Below, piece by piece: positions 49,796 to 56,972 of a stretch of 64,000 bases of DNA (the stretch's first letter is position 1; every line of letters starts with the position of its first letter). Source of the stretch: QAND01 sp003150225 (GTDB taxonomy: Bacteria > Bacillota > Clostridia > Christensenellales > QAND01); assembly GCF_044357945.1 (NCBI RefSeq), contig NZ_CP076563.1, positions 1,798,001 through 1,862,000 on the forward strand, read 5' to 3'. The translations under genes were made by a program, and so were the position numbers. The notes beneath the pieces are model-generated. The model was not told the origin of the DNA. It was given only the letters and a program-made list of their open reading frames with translations, and made no database searches.

Positions 49796-50557
49796 ATGCT
49801 GCTGGCCATGGATGTGGGCAACTCCAACATCAAGATGGGGATTTTTTCTGGGGACGACTTGGTGCAGAGCTTCCGCGTCCGCACCGATCATAAGCGTTCC
49901 TCCGATGAATACGGGGTGATGATGCACTCCTTTTTATCCTGCATCGGTATGGAATTCAGCGATTTTCATGGTGTGATGATCAGCAGTGTGGTCCCCGGTT
50001 TGAACTTTACCCTGATGCGGATGGTACAAACCTATTTCCATAAAACCCCGGCCTTTGTATCCAGCCAGCTCAATTGTGGCATTGATATCTCCTACTCCCC
50101 GGTGTCCGCCCTGGGGGCGGACCGCATTGCAAACGCTACCGCCGCCTACGCGGCCTATGGCGGGCCGGTGATCACCGTGGACTTTGGCACCGCCACTACC
50201 TTTGGAGTGGTGAACGAAAAAGGATGCTTTGTGGGCGGCGCCATTGCGCCGGGGATCCAGACCTCGGCAGACGCGCTCATCAACCGCACCAGTGCGCTCA
50301 AAAGTTTTACCTTTGAAACCCCGAAATCCGCCATTGCGGACAATACCGCCGACGCCCTGCAATCCGGGGCGCTATACGGTTTTACCGGCCTGACCGACGG
50401 TATTCTAAAACGACTTTTGGCCGAGATGCCAGGCAGCACCGTGGTGGCCACCGGCGGCCTGTGCGAGGTGATTGCCTCCTTGAGCGAATACGTTCACCAG
50501 GTGGATAAGCTTTTGACCCTTCAGGGGGTAAAGCGCATCTACCAGTTGAATTTTTAG
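49796..50557 (+). CDS. coaX: Type III pantothenate kinase
   Basis: A 253-residue CoaX that starts CoA synthesis. It is an ASKHA-fold enzyme: LLAMDVGNSNIKMGIFSGD (phosphate loop), LGADRIANATAAYAAYGGPVITVDFGTATTFGVV and GGAIAPGIQTSADAL. All catalytic Asp residues appear present. GAAAGAGGCGGGGAT precedes the ATG. Homoserine dehydrogenase follows after 49 bases with its own ribosome site. Confidence 0.96.
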   Translation: MLLAMDVGNSNIKMGIFSGDDLVQSFRVRTDHKRSSDEYGVMMHSFLSCIGMEFSDFHGVMISSVVPGLNFTLMRMVQTYFHKTPAFVSSQLNCGIDISYSPVSALGADRIANATAAYAAYGGPVITVDFGTATTFGVVNEKGCFVGGAIAPGIQTSADALINRTSALKSFTFETPKSAIADNTADALQSGALYGFTGLTDGILKRLLAEMPGSTVVATGGLCEVIASLSEYVHQVDKLLTLQGVKRIYQLNF

Positions 50558-50606
50558 GAATTGAACCAGGAATCGCAATTTTAAATGATAGTTGGAGGAT
50601 GGAACT

Positions 50607-51857
50607 ATGAAAGTACGGATTGGCCTCATCGGCTGTGGCGTGGTGGGCACGGGCATCGTGCATCTGTTGGCGCAAAACGGGGAGCGCATTGCCCAAAGGG
50701 ACGGCGTGGAACTGGAGATTGCCAAGATCCTGGTGGGGAACAAGGACAAGCCCCGAAAGGGCGTGGATCCGGCTCTTGTTACCGACCGGCTGGAGGATCT
50801 GTTGGAAGATGAGTCCATCTCCATGGTGTTGGAGGCCATGGGCGGCGTGGATCCGGGGCTCTCCTACGCTCAGGCATGCCTTCGGGCGGGCAAACACTAC
50901 ATCACCGCCAACAAGGAGCTGATGGCCAAACATTGGGAAGAGTTGAATGCCGCCGCCCGGGAGGGCAACGCGACGTTGTCTTTTGAGGCCAGTGTGGCGG
51001 GAGCCGTCCCGGTGATCCGGATGCTGACCGGCAGCCTGCGGCCCAACAACATCACCAGTGTTATGGGAATCATCAATGGGACTACCAACTATATCCTAAG
51101 CCAAATGGACCAGTTTGGCACGGGGTATAAGGCGGCCCTTGCAAAGGCCCAGGAGCTGGGCTATGCGGAAGCCGACCCCACCGCCGATGTGGAGGGCTTT
51201 GACGCCGCTTATAAGCTGTGCATCCTTTGCGGTTTAGCCTTTGGCGCGCGGGTTAAGGTGGACGATGTGCTGCGGGAGGGCATCAGCAAGCTTTCCGCCA
51301 TGGATATTGAAATGGCCCATGAGCTGGGGTATGTCATCAAGCTGTTGGGCATTGGCAAACAGCACAACGGCGGGGTGGAGGCCCGGGTGCATCCGGTGAT
51401 GATCCCCAAGACCAATCCCTTGGCCTCGGTGGGAGGCCCCTTCAATGGAGTGCTGATCGGCGCCGACGCAGCAGGGGATCTGATGCTCTATGGACGGGGA
51501 GCGGGGGATCTGCCCACCGCCAGCGCCATGGTATCCGACGCCATCAATGTGGCCCAGGGCAAGGCGGCGGAGCTGGTGGAGTTTACCCCGGCCCTCGTGG
51601 TCAACGACTTCTCCTGCGGCTATTACATCCGTACCCTGGCGGCCGATACCCCCGGCGTGCTTCACGGGGTCTCGGGCATCTTTGCCAAGCACGGGGTCAG
51701 CATCGAATCCTGTGTTCAGAAGGGCCAGGGAGAAAGCGCTGTTCCCTTGATCTTCGTTACCCACAAGTCTCGAGAAGCGGACATCGTCCGGGCGGTGGCG
51801 GAAATCGATCAGTTGGATTACATTTCCATCGGCAGTGTGATTCGCGTGGAAAAATAA
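50607..51857 (+). CDS. hom: Homoserine dehydrogenase
   Basis: A 416-residue enzyme of the aspartate pathway leading to Thr, Met and Ile. NAD(P) loop GLIGCGVVGTGIV, NKELMAKHW, GIINGTTNYILSQM and EADPTADVEGFDAAYK are family motifs. A C-terminal ACT domain (VLHGVSGIFAKHGVSIESCVQ) suggests feedback control by threonine. ATG 50607 follows TTGGAGGATGGAAC. A relation to the isoleucine theme of the T-box unit is possible but not shown. Confidence 0.95.
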   Translation: MKVRIGLIGCGVVGTGIVHLLAQNGERIAQRDGVELEIAKILVGNKDKPRKGVDPALVTDRLEDLLEDESISMVLEAMGGVDPGLSYAQACLRAGKHYITANKELMAKHWEELNAAAREGNATLSFEASVAGAVPVIRMLTGSLRPNNITSVMGIINGTTNYILSQMDQFGTGYKAALAKAQELGYAEADPTADVEGFDAAYKLCILCGLAFGARVKVDDVLREGISKLSAMDIEMAHELGYVIKLLGIGKQHNGGVEARVHPVMIPKTNPLASVGGPFNGVLIGADAAGDLMLYGRGAGDLPTASAMVSDAINVAQGKAAELVEFTPALVVNDFSCGYYIRTLAADTPGVLHGVSGIFAKHGVSIESCVQKGQGESAVPLIFVTHKSREADIVRAVAEIDQLDYISIGSVIRVEK

Positions 51858-51872
51858 TTGGAAAATCTTCCG

Positions 51873-51913
51873 AAAAGGGAGACGGAGGGTATCCCCTCCG
51901 TCTCCCTTTTTTT
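51873..51913 (+). terminator. Intrinsic terminator of coaX-hom
   Basis: A stem AAAAGGGAGACGGAGGG / CCCTCCGTCTCCCTTTT with a short loop and a T7 tail. Confidence 0.93.
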
Positions 51914-51990
51914 GTACTTAAAATTAGATTATCATCCATAAAAAAGCATGGAAAAAACATCCAGATAGTGATACACTTGGAAGAGCCAAC

Positions 51991-52062
51991 TATCCAATTG
52001 GTAATAAAATGATTTCCAATATATGGACAATATACTGAATATAATCACTTATCTAACTGGTA
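51991..52062 (+). promoter_or_regulatory. Possible operator repeats of the small HTH gene
   Basis: TATCCAATTGGTA (51991-52003) and TATCTAACTGGTA (52050-52062) differ at two positions and lie 59 bp apart in an AT-rich upstream region. A third weaker CATATAATTGG follows (52070-52080). A TATAAT lies at 52040-52045. Confidence 0.5.
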
Positions 52063-52101
52063 TCCCTTCCATATAATTGGAATCGAAGGGCAGGTGATAA
52101 T

Positions 52102-52323
52102 GTGGCCATCAAGTTTTGTCCTTTGCGAAAACATCTCCAGACAAACGGTATTTCTTATTATTATCTTGAAAGCAATGGCATTGATAGCCAAACTTGTCAA
52201 CGTCTCAAAAAGGATAAAAATATCAACATGAAGACGTTAAACCGGCTCTGCAATATCCTGGATCTGCCTCCGGAGAAGATCATTGTATATGTACCGGATG
52301 AGGAACCAAACGGTAATGATTAA
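52102..52323 (+). CDS. Small Cro/CI-type helix-turn-helix protein
   Basis: A 73-residue protein. LRKHLQTNGISYYYLESNGIDSQTCQRLKKDKNINMKTLNRLCNILDLPPEKI has the HTH_26-type Cro pattern used by many minimal autoregulators. The GTG start follows GGCAGGTGATAAT. Base composition is AT-richer than the neighbours. Target unknown; the upstream repeats may be its own operators. Confidence 0.82.
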   Translation: MAIKFCPLRKHLQTNGISYYYLESNGIDSQTCQRLKKDKNINMKTLNRLCNILDLPPEKIIVYVPDEEPNGND

Positions 52324-52363
52324 TCAAAAAAGCCATCCCTTTGTGGGATGGCTTTTTTGATTA
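52321..52363. terminator. Bidirectional terminator between the HTH gene and the ligase
   Basis: TAATCAAAAAAGCCATCCC and its inverted partner GGGATGGCTTTTTTGATTA, with a 5-base loop. It serves both converging genes. Confidence 0.93.
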
Positions 52364-52366
52364 AAA

Positions 52367-54052
52367 TCAGATGTCCTCGCCGTAGATATCGGGTTCTTCC
52401 TGGCCACTATCCTGCTGCCGGATTTGGGCCCGCTTGATCTTGCCGCTGATGGTTTTGGGTAGCTCTTCCATGAACTCGATGATCCGGGGGTACTTATAGG
52501 GGGCAGTGACCCGTTTTACATGGTCCTGCAGCTCCTTTACCAGGGCATCGCTGGGCTGGTAACCAGAGGCCAGCACCACAGAGGCCTTTACCACCTGGCC
52601 CCGGACGGGGTCGGGTACGCCGCTGATGGCGCATTCCACCACGGCGGGATGTTCCATCAAGGCGCTCTCCACCTCGAAGGGGCCGATCCGGTAGCCGGAG
52701 GATTTGATGACGTCATCAGCCCGGCCCACGAACCAGTAGTAGCCCATTTCATCCTTCCAGGCTACGTCCCCGGTATGATAGGCTCCGTAGTGCCAGGCAG
52801 CCCGGGTTTTTTCCGCATCCTTATAATAACCGGAGAACAGGCCGATGGGGCGGGTCCGGCGGGTAAATACCACGATTTGGCCCTCTTCGCCCACCTCGCA
52901 GACCTCTCCGGCATCGTTGATGAGCTCTACGTCATAGCCGGGAGAGGGCTTGCCCATGGAACCGGTATGTACGGGAAGCCATTTGAAGGTGGCCATGATG
53001 GGGGTGGTTTCGCTCTGGCCGTAGCCTTCGGCGATCTCGATGCCCAGCACGGATTTGATCTGGTTGAATACCTCGGGATTGAGCGGCTCTCCGGCGGTGG
53101 TCATATGGCGGATGGAGCTGAGGTCATACTTCTTGATGTCCTCCTGAATCAAGAATCGGTAGATGGTAGGAGGCGCACAGAAGGAAGTCACCTGGTATTT
53201 TTCCAGGTTGGCCAGCAGCTTTGCTGGAACGAATTTATCCATATCGTAGACGAACTGGGCGGCTCCTACGATCCATTGGCCATAGACCTTGCCCCAGCTG
53301 CACTTGGCCCACCCGGTATCCGCCACCGTGATGTGGAGGGAGTTTTCGTCCAGGTTCTGCCAGTACTTTGCGGTGATGATATGCCCTAGAGGGTAGGTGA
53401 AGTTGTGCAGAACCATCTTGGGCAGGCCGGTGGTACCGCTGGTAAAGTATACCAGCATAGGGTCGCTGGCAAGGGTTCCTTCCTCGCCGGTGGGGCGGGG
53501 AAAGGCCTCGCTCATGCCCTCCATGGCTTTATGCAGGGTGATCCATCCGGGGTAGCTGGACTGTAGGACGATCTTATGGGCCAGACTAGGACACTGGCTT
53601 TGGGCGGCGTCCACCTCGGGCACCATGTTGTTATCGTCGATGGTGATGACGCATTTGACGTTGGCGGCGTTCACCCGGTAAACGATATCCTTTTCGGTAA
53701 GCAGGTGGGTGGCGGGGATGGCGATGGCGCCGATCTTGTGAAGGGCCACAATGAGGAACCAATATTCATACCTGCGGCGGAGCATCATCAACACCGCGTC
53801 CCCCTTGCCGATTCCCATGGCGCGGAGCAGGTTGGCCGCCTGGTTGCTGAGCCGGGACAGGTCCGAAAAGGTGAAGCGCCGTTCTTCCCCATGATCGTCG
53901 CACCAGAGGAGCGCCAACTTATCGGGCTTTTCAGCGGCATAAGCATCCACCACATCGAAGCCGAAGTTGAAGTTCTCCTCAAATTTCACGTCAAAGTTTT
54001 GATAAAAGTCCTCATAGGACACATAGTCTCGTTCGATGAACTTACCTAACAT
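52367..54052 (-). CDS. AMP-forming acyl-CoA synthetase (second copy)
   Basis: A 561-residue ANL ligase paralogous to the 12063 product. Motifs YFTSGTTGLPKM, GYGQSETT, YHTGDVAWKDEMGYYWFVG, VIKSSGYRIGPFEVE and PKTISGKIKRAQI are in order. The whole chain aligns to the first copy from the MLGKFIERDYVSYEDF start onward. It adds a short acidic C-terminal tail (EEPDIYGEDI). It follows the XRE-cupin gene at 34 bases and has no T-box. Substrate unknown. Confidence 0.92.
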   Translation of the reverse strand: MLGKFIERDYVSYEDFYQNFDVKFEENFNFGFDVVDAYAAEKPDKLALLWCDDHGEERRFTFSDLSRLSNQAANLLRAMGIGKGDAVLMMLRRRYEYWFLIVALHKIGAIAIPATHLLTEKDIVYRVNAANVKCVITIDDNNMVPEVDAAQSQCPSLAHKIVLQSSYPGWITLHKAMEGMSEAFPRPTGEEGTLASDPMLVYFTSGTTGLPKMVLHNFTYPLGHIITAKYWQNLDENSLHITVADTGWAKCSWGKVYGQWIVGAAQFVYDMDKFVPAKLLANLEKYQVTSFCAPPTIYRFLIQEDIKKYDLSSIRHMTTAGEPLNPEVFNQIKSVLGIEIAEGYGQSETTPIMATFKWLPVHTGSMGKPSPGYDVELINDAGEVCEVGEEGQIVVFTRRTRPIGLFSGYYKDAEKTRAAWHYGAYHTGDVAWKDEMGYYWFVGRADDVIKSSGYRIGPFEVESALMEHPAVVECAISGVPDPVRGQVVKASVVLASGYQPSDALVKELQDHVKRVTAPYKYPRIIEFMEELPKTISGKIKRAQIRQQDSGQEEPDIYGEDI

Positions 54053-54085
54053 AATGGTTTTCCGCCTTCTTTTTTCTTCCTAATA

Positions 54086-54637
54086 TCATTTCAGCACGAT
54101 GGCTAAAAAGCTGGCCGGCTCATCCTCCAGCGCCTGCAGACCGTGCATGTAGGCGGAATCCAGATAGATGCAATCGCCTTTTTCCAGGATCAGCTCCTGC
54201 TCCCCTACGATGACCTTCAGCTTTCCTTCCAGGACATAGTCCAGCTCCTGGCCCATATGGGCATTGAGCTTGGCGTCCCCCATACCGGGTTCTACCGTAA
54301 CGTAAAAGGGCTCACATTTTTTGTTCATGAAACGATGGGCCAGAGCCTGATAGACGTAGCCCGGATGCCGCTGGACCTCAATGCCCTTTCCATGGCGGGT
54401 GATGAAATAGTGGGATAGCTTGGGCTCCTCTCCCGAGAGAAGGGAGGTGAGGGGGATGGAAAAGGAATCGGAAAAGCGGGTCAGAAAACCGATGGGCATA
54501 TCCTCCTCACCGCTTTCATAACGCAGGTAGAGGTCGGCGTCCATGCCGATGGTGTTGGCGACCTCCTGGGGGGTAAGGCCGGTGGCCTCCCGAATATCCT
54601 TGATTCTGCCGGCGATCTGCATGACTTCATCGGGCAT
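54086..54637 (-). CDS. XRE-cupin regulator (second copy)
   Basis: A 183-residue HTH-cupin protein paralogous to the 11496 product: ATGLTPQEVANTIGMDADLYLRYESGEEDMP is the HTH, and KLNAHMGQELDYVLEGKL with GDCIYLDSAYMHGL the cupin. It leads the second regulator-ligase pair. TAGGAGGGATCATCC precedes the ATG at 54637. The promoter at 54684-54713 has no T-box between it and the gene, unlike the first pair. Confidence 0.9.
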   Translation of the reverse strand: MPDEVMQIAGRIKDIREATGLTPQEVANTIGMDADLYLRYESGEEDMPIGFLTRFSDSFSIPLTSLLSGEEPKLSHYFITRHGKGIEVQRHPGYVYQALAHRFMNKKCEPFYVTVEPGMGDAKLNAHMGQELDYVLEGKLKVIVGEQELILEKGDCIYLDSAYMHGLQALEDEPASFLAIVLK

Positions 54638-54683
54638 GGATGATCCCTCCTATGGTGATAACTATAAAAATGGATTATCGCTT

Positions 54684-54713
54684 AGTATACTACGACATGG
54701 TAACGTCTTGCAA
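54684..54713 (-). promoter_or_regulatory. Promoter of the second regulator-ligase pair
   Basis: On the reverse strand TTGCAA (54708-54713), 18 bases and TATACT (54684-54689). Confidence 0.68.
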
Positions 54714-54827
54714 CAGAAACCGAAAAGATTCCTCCATTGGGGGTGCCGTTATTTTAGGGGAAATGGGAGTGGAGGTTTAAGGCTGGAACCGTATGGAAAT
54801 CCTTGTAGAGATGGATGAGAAATTAGG

Positions 54828-54877
54828 GAACAAACGTGCGGTTTTTTCTTGCACTTTAAAAATGTTTGGTTTAGTAT
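54828..54877 (+). promoter_or_regulatory. Promoter of uvrBA with LexA-like box
   Basis: GAACAAACGTGC (54828-54839) resembles the Gram-positive SOS box CGAACnnnnGTTCG with two mismatches on one arm. It lies 9 bases upstream of TTGCAC (54849-54854), followed at 17 bases by TAGTAT (54872-54877). LexA control of uvrBA is common in the phylum. Confidence 0.6.
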
Positions 54878-54938
54878 ATAGTCCTGTAACGGATGATTGG
54901 CGGCGGTGATGTTTTTTGCCGAAAGGAGGCGGAAGCCC

Positions 54939-56972
54939 TTGGAGAAGATGAATCATACCTTTCAACTGGTATCCCCCTATGGCCCCACGGGGGACCAGCC
55001 TCAAGCCATCGATAAGCTGGTGGAAGCCCTTGCGCGAGGGGATCGTGGAGTGACCCTTCAGGGGGTGACGGGATCCGGTAAAACCTTTACCATGGCCAAC
55101 GTCATCGCGCGCTTGAACCGGCCCACCCTGGTGATTTCCCATAATAAGACCCTTGCGGCGCAGCTTTGTACCGAGTTCAAGGAGTTCTTTCCCCATAATA
55201 TGGTGGAGTACTTTGTCAGTTATTATGATTACTATCAACCGGAAGCGTATATTCCTTCCCGGGATCTATATATTGAAAAGACGGCCATGATCAACGACGA
55301 AATCGATAAGCTCCGGCACAGCGCTACCAGCGCCATTCAGGAGCGTCGGGATGTGATCATCGTGGCCAGCGTTTCCTGCATCTATGCCCTGGGGGATCCA
55401 GAGGAGTACCTCCGCATGAGCATCTCCCTCCGGCCTGGTATGCGGCTGGGCCGAGATGACGTGATCCGGAGCCTGGTGGCCATCCAATACGAGCGCAACG
55501 ACATCAACTTCGTTCGGGGAACGTTCCGGGCCAGAGGGGACGTACTGGAGATCTTCCCCAGCAACTCCAATGAAAAGGCTATCCGGGTGGAATTCTTTGG
55601 GGACGAGATTGAACGGATCAGTGAGATCGAGGTGGTGACCGGCAACGTGTTGAACATCCTGGGCCACACCGCCATTTTTCCTGCCACCCACTATGCCACC
55701 AGCCAGGAGCGGCTGTTGTCCGCCATGGGAAGCATCGAACGGGATTTGGCTCTTCGGAGCCAGGAGCTGCGGCAGGAGGACAAGCTTTTGGAAGCCCAGC
55801 GGCTGGTCCAGCGAACGGAATATGACCTGGAGATGATGCGGGAGATCGGCTTCTGCCCCGGCATCGAGAACTACTCCCGGTATTTTGACGGGCGAAAGCC
55901 GGGAGATCCGCCCTATACCCTTTTGGATTATTTCCCCAAGGATTACCTGATGTTCATTGATGAGAGCCACGTAACCTTGCCCCAGGTACGGGCGATGTAC
56001 AAGGGTGATTTTTCCCGGAAGGACGCGTTGGTCCAGTACGGGTTCCGCCTTCCTTCAGCCTACGACAACCGACCGCTGAAATTTGAGGAATACGAGGCCC
56101 GGGTGAATCAGGCGGTGTATGTGTCGGCTACCCCGGCCCAGTATGAGCTGGAACATAGCCGGGAGGTTGTGGAGCAGATCATCCGGCCGACGGGGCTGGT
56201 GGATCCTCCCATTGAGGTTCGCGGGGTGGAACATCAGGTGGACGACCTCATTGGGGAGATTCGCAGTACCACCGAAAAGGGATACCGTACCTTGGTCACC
56301 ACCCTTACCAAGCGGATGGCGGAACGGCTGACCGACTATCTGGATGATTTGGATATCCGGGTGCGGTATATGCACTCCGATGTGGAGACCATGGAGCGGC
56401 AGGAGATCATCCGGGATCTGCGGCTGGGCGAGTTTGACGTGCTGGTGGGCATCAACCTGCTGCGGGAGGGTTTGGACCTGCCCGAGGTGGGGTTGGTAGC
56501 CATTCTGGACGCCGACAAGGAGGGATACCTCCGCAGTACCACCTCCTTGATCCAGACCGTGGGCCGGGCGGCCCGGAATGTGGATGGCAGGGTCATCATG
56601 TACGCTGACCGCATTACCGACAGCATGGCAAAAACCATCGAGGAGACCAACCGCAGGCGGGCTCTGCAAATGGCGTATAACGAGGAGCACGGTATCATTC
56701 CCCAGTCGGTGCAGAAAAGCGTTCGGGATCTTCTGGAGATCTCCAAGAGCGGTAAGGATACCGAGGGCAAGGCCCTGCCCAAGCTCACCCAGGAGCAGAA
56801 GGAGATGCGGATTCTTCTGATGGAGCAGGAGATGCGCATGGCAGCCGCTGAACTGGACTTTGAGCGGGCCGCCAAGCTCCGGGATGGGATCATCGCCCTG
56901 CGGGAAGGGAAGGAAGGGGAGCCCGCTCCTAAAAAGTCGGGCAGACAGCGCAGAGGAGGCAAACGCCGGTGA
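54939..56972 (+). CDS. uvrB: Excinuclease ABC subunit B
   Basis: A 677-residue DNA-damage verification helicase. It has Walker A GVTGSGKT, the beta-hairpin region SYYDYYQPEAYIPSRDLY, MFIDESHVTLPQ, the RecA-like C-half with LREGLDLPEVGLVAILDADKEG, QTVGRAARN and a C-terminal UVR helix (AAELDFERAAKLRD). The start TTG 54939 (MEKMNHTF) is favoured by GAAAGGAGGCGG; ATG 54948 is the alternative. Its stop overlaps uvrA (GTGA). Confidence 0.96.
   Translation: MEKMNHTFQLVSPYGPTGDQPQAIDKLVEALARGDRGVTLQGVTGSGKTFTMANVIARLNRPTLVISHNKTLAAQLCTEFKEFFPHNMVEYFVSYYDYYQPEAYIPSRDLYIEKTAMINDEIDKLRHSATSAIQERRDVIIVASVSCIYALGDPEEYLRMSISLRPGMRLGRDDVIRSLVAIQYERNDINFVRGTFRARGDVLEIFPSNSNEKAIRVEFFGDEIERISEIEVVTGNVLNILGHTAIFPATHYATSQERLLSAMGSIERDLALRSQELRQEDKLLEAQRLVQRTEYDLEMMREIGFCPGIENYSRYFDGRKPGDPPYTLLDYFPKDYLMFIDESHVTLPQVRAMYKGDFSRKDALVQYGFRLPSAYDNRPLKFEEYEARVNQAVYVSATPAQYELEHSREVVEQIIRPTGLVDPPIEVRGVEHQVDDLIGEIRSTTEKGYRTLVTTLTKRMAERLTDYLDDLDIRVRYMHSDVETMERQEIIRDLRLGEFDVLVGINLLREGLDLPEVGLVAILDADKEGYLRSTTSLIQTVGRAARNVDGRVIMYADRITDSMAKTIEETNRRRALQMAYNEEHGIIPQSVQKSVRDLLEISKSGKDTEGKALPKLTQEQKEMRILLMEQEMRMAAAELDFERAAKLRDGIIALREGKEGEPAPKKSGRQRRGGKRR

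Noticed and set aside
54638..54938. A T-box upstream of the second XRE-cupin gene
   Set aside because: Neither the T-box core nor a leader terminator occurs between the promoter and the gene.
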